Origin: Candidatus Hodarchaeota archaeon
GTDB taxonomy: Archaea > Asgardarchaeota > Heimdallarchaeia > Hodarchaeales > Hodarchaeaceae
Assembly (NCBI GenBank): GCA_016839665.1
Contig: JAEOTU010000136.1
Span: 1-8,320, forward strand
Direction of reading: 5' to 3'
Length of the DNA stretch: 8,320 nt
In this document: positions 6,632-8,320 of the stretch, piece by piece
How the letters are laid out: each line of letters starts with the position of its first letter
How positions within the stretch are numbered: position 1 is the stretch's first letter
Notes under the pieces: generated by a model
Database searches by the model: none
Told to the model about the DNA's origin: nothing
Seen by the model: the letters and a program-made list of their open reading frames with translations, nothing else
Program-made: the position numbers and the translations under genes

Positions 6632-7438
6632 TTAATCAAGGATCATTGGAGCTCCAATATAAGCGAAATCTTTGGAGAGTACGGCGATTTCTCGACGCAA
6701 TCCGTTAAGGTAAACTTCGTTAGTCCATATCCCAGGAAATATCTCTAAAAGGTTTGGACGAATTTTCCTAATACCAGGAATTGTCTCCTCATAAACCTCA
6801 TCGGTTTTTTCAAGTGCGATTTCGTTTATGATCTCACCGTCAGCAAATTCTGTAATTAAAACTCGCATCGGGGCAAAGGGGGAGTCAAATTCTTCGTAGC
6901 TTTCAGTGGTTTTTCGTAGTAAAACTAGGGGTTCCTTGAATGGGAAAACTAATTGAGCTAGAATGACACCTCTACCGAAGGCTCTACGAGAATACCCAGT
7001 TTGATCTTCTGGAACTCTTAAGGCGTTAAAAGAGAATTCTTGTAAATCTTCACCAACTATCATAGACCTTTGATGAGGTGGAAAAACGAACGGTTCGGTG
7101 TTGAAATGATTATCCAACCATTTTTCTTCAGGAATAACAATTCCAGTAATATATCGAGTATCTGTGGTGATCGCACTTTTATAAACAGAAAATTTAGTCC
7201 AGTAAATACCTGCACCGTAAAGTAATATATATGAACGGTTATTGTGGATTAATCTTGAGAAATCTACTGGTACAAATATCACACTAGATGTTTCGATGGT
7301 TTGAATGGCTTGGTTTTTGTAAACCCACTTGGAACTTTCTGTTTTGTTCTCTGTAAAGTTAACCCAATCAGATATCACTATAAGTGATTTCAACCTACCT
7401 AATGGCTGTCCTGAAAAGCCTAATGGTTTCCTTCTCAT
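6632..7438 (-). CDS. Hypothetical protein, 268 residues, beta-rich and soluble
   Basis: I do not recognise this protein. It starts at ATG 7438 and stops at TAA 6634-6632. There is no signal peptide and no transmembrane helix. The content is mainly alternating hydrophobic strands: LKSLIVISDWV (16-26), SSVIFVPVDF (51-60), SYILLYGAGIYW (69-80), TRYITGIVIP (94-103), GVILAQLVFPF (157-167), MRVLITEF (191-198), and the C-terminal FAYIGAPMILD. Proline and aromatic residues are frequent in the loops (FVFPPHQR at 117-124, FDSPFAP at 184-190). The N-terminus is basic (RRKPLGFSGQPLGRLK). A middle acidic segment (EKTDEVYEETIPG) joins two strand-rich parts. There is no catalytic motif I can name. A weak AAAGG lies ten bases before the ATG inside an inverted repeat. 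It has long gaps on both sides (302 bases upstream, 211 downstream), so it is probably a single-gene transcript. Confidence 0.7.
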   Translation of the reverse strand: MRRKPLGFSGQPLGRLKSLIVISDWVNFTENKTESSKWVYKNQAIQTIETSSVIFVPVDFSRLIHNNRSYILLYGAGIYWTKFSVYKSAITTDTRYITGIVIPEEKWLDNHFNTEPFVFPPHQRSMIVGEDLQEFSFNALRVPEDQTGYSRRAFGRGVILAQLVFPFKEPLVLLRKTTESYEEFDSPFAPMRVLITEFADGEIINEIALEKTDEVYEETIPGIRKIRPNLLEIFPGIWTNEVYLNGLRREIAVLSKDFAYIGAPMILD

Positions 7439-7740
7439 ATGAACCCAGCCTTTACAACATTAAGGCTAATAGAATTTGTTCAGTTAAATAACTTAGCTTT
7501 GTAATTGAAAATCGTCGTTTTCATGTTCATTTTCTAATCATCTTGAAAATTTCTTCGTCAAGATGGCTAACCCTGTTAAGGTAAATAGCTTAGAATTTTT
7601 CTGATAAGCTGGTTAGGAAGAGTCAAACCGCCAATTCTAATGATTAATCCCTAGAATTATCTAATTTGATTGGATCTAGATGTCCAGATTTTATTCTACA
7701 GGAAAATAAAAAAAAAACTAGAAGAGTTTCATGTACTCTT
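7439..7740. other. 302-base intergenic region rich in inverted repeats
   Basis: No protein or tRNA gene is supported here. From right to left on the minus strand it holds the terminator of the membrane-protein gene (7708-7743), then AATTCTA/TAGAATT (7633-7639 with 7652-7658). Next comes a composite hairpin: outer CTAACC/GGTTAG at 7567-7572 with 7611-7616, inner AGCTTA/TAAGCT at 7587-7592 with 7605-7610. Then CATCTTGA/TCAAGATG (7539-7546 with 7558-7565), and AGCCTT/AAGGCT (7447-7452 with 7462-7467) just before the 268-residue gene. The promoter of that gene must lie within or beyond this region, but I see no convincing TATA box. Individual six-base stems can arise by chance; the cluster is what is notable. 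Confidence 0.45.
7447..7467 (-). promoter_or_regulatory. Hairpin covering the possible ribosome site of the 268-residue gene
   Basis: AGCCTT (7447-7452) and AAGGCT (7462-7467) form a six-pair stem with a nine-base loop. On the minus strand the distal arm contains AAGG, the best Shine-Dalgarno-like run before ATG 7438. If the stem forms it would hide that site. The stem is short and its role is inferred. Confidence 0.3.
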
Positions 7741-7743
7741 CTA
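7708..7743 (-). terminator. Hairpin plus T10 intrinsic-type terminator of the four-helix membrane protein gene
   Basis: On the minus strand TAGAAGAGT (7743-7735) pairs perfectly with ACTCTTCTA (7727-7719) over a seven-base loop. After one G, a run of ten T's follows (7717-7708). The stem begins with the gene's own TAG stop codon. This is a textbook intrinsic-type terminator; in archaea the T-run alone is usually the main signal. Confidence 0.8.
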
Positions 7744-8187
7744 AACACCTACAATTATAGGAGTGCTAAATAACTGGGTCGTTAAGATATTAAAAACATA
7801 AATCAAAAAGAGCGTTATCACTCCAATCCAGATCGATGTGTTAAATTTTTCCGTTTCACCTTTTTCAGGGATTAATACGTACTTAATTAGATAAACGATA
7901 GCCAGATAGACTAAAACAGGTATTAGCTGAGTTGCAGCTCCCGAAATGATACCTGTTGGGTCAAATTGACCAACAGCTCCAATAACAGCACCAATAACTA
8001 CTGCTACAAGTAATACAATTATCGCTGCTACTACTAAAAGTCTTATAATATACCCCGTTTCAGTCTCCTTTTTTCCTGCAAGTAGTCTAGTTCCAACGTA
8101 TAAGATTATTGCAACTAAAACAATCGCAATAATCAATAAGATTAGTGTCATAAGATTACTTAAGTCAAATTGTTGTTGTAAAGCCAT
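7741..8187 (-). CDS. Small four-helix integral membrane protein
   Basis: The product is 148 residues from ATG 8187, or 149 from the adjacent GTG 8190 (numbering below uses 149). ATG is preferred because GTGAT (8197-8193), a match to the anti-Shine-Dalgarno end, lies five bases before it but only two before the GTG. Four hydrophobic segments are clear: 12-35 (LMTLILLIIAIVLVAIILYV), 48-73, 84-107 and 117-140. They are linked by short loops: basic-acidic RLLAGKKETETG, polar GQFDPTG, and charged IPEKGETEKFN. The two charged loops (36-47, 108-116) fall on the same side, most likely cytoplasmic, placing both termini outside. There is no catalytic or transport motif and no recognised family. The gene ends in a strong terminator and appears to be a single transcription unit. 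Confidence 0.8.
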   Translation of the reverse strand: MALQQQFDLSNLMTLILLIIAIVLVAIILYVGTRLLAGKKETETGYIIRLLVVAAIIVLLVAVVIGAVIGAVGQFDPTGIISGAATQLIPVLVYLAIVYLIKYVLIPEKGETEKFNTSIWIGVITLFLIYVFNILTTQLFSTPIIVGV

Positions 8188-8320
8188 CACAAATCACTCT
8201 TATTCGTTATATTGATAAACAAAATAGGTAGATAGGATACCTGACTAATACAATAAAAGTATAACTGTTCAAATTACCGTTGTACCAAAAAAACCTGACC
8301 ATTAACTGAGTATGAGTTAA
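8188..8320 (-). promoter_or_regulatory. Upstream region of the membrane protein gene, to the right edge
   Basis: This is AT-rich sequence with no supported gene. On the minus strand GTTATACTTTTATTG (about 8267-8253) could hold the TATA element, giving a leader of about 40 bases. A second candidate, TTTATCAATATAAC (about 8219-8206), is too close unless transcription is leaderless. Small inverted repeats AGGTA/TACCT (8226-8242) and TTAACT/AGTTAA (8302-8320, touching the edge) are present. Roles are tentative. Confidence 0.3.

Noticed and set aside
7539..7616. tRNA gene, because the stems span about 78 bases
   Set aside because: No T-loop consensus, no acceptor stem closing the unit, and no plausible anticodon arm.
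8207..8320. Minus-strand frame open from the right edge for 37 codons to TAA
   Set aside because: Short, AT-driven and hydrophobic; it runs through the probable promoter of the membrane-protein gene and shows no domain.

Overview
The window is AT-rich and looks archaeal. The main pointers are a very large secreted, sequon-dense surface protein with an N-terminal signal segment and a C-terminal membrane anchor, TATA-like elements upstream of genes, and small genes mostly read as single units on alternating strands. The style (large surface protein, TPR protein, small alpha/beta protein with Roadblock-like topology) suggests an Asgard-type (Promethearchaeota) genome. That is an inference from protein style; no marker gene here proves it.

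Layout: (1) 1-1204, minus: a TPR-like helical-repeat protein that runs off the left edge. (2) 1205-1388: divergent intergenic region with a nearly symmetric TATA-like element and a leader hairpin. (3) 1398 (or 1389)-4304, plus: a surface protein of about 970 residues with jelly-roll domains, about three dozen N-glycosylation sequons and one C-terminal transmembrane helix. (4) 4343-5371, minus: a GT-B family 4 glycosyltransferase, convergent with the surface gene. (5) 5372-5560: divergent promoter region. (6) 5561-6052, plus: a GNAT N-acetyltransferase. (7) 6091-6420, minus: a 109-residue protein with a TTG start, possibly Roadblock-like, separated from the GNAT gene by a shared perfect hairpin. 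(8) 6421-6631: intergenic. (9) 6632-7438, minus: a 268-residue protein I cannot assign. (10) 7439-7740: a 302-base gap with several inverted repeats, closed by a clear hairpin plus T-run terminator. (11) 7741-8187/8190, minus: a small four-helix membrane protein. (12) 8191-8320: upstream region with no supported gene.

No operon is evident: spacing and strand changes suggest mostly single-gene transcripts. The only plausible functional link is between the heavily sequon-bearing surface protein and the convergent glycosyltransferase, and it rests on proximity alone. I see no CRISPR array, insertion sequence, tRNA or rRNA. The most unusual items are an apparent nested (domain-in-domain) jelly roll in the surface protein, the inverted-repeat-rich leader region before the 268-residue gene, and hairpins built over stop codons.
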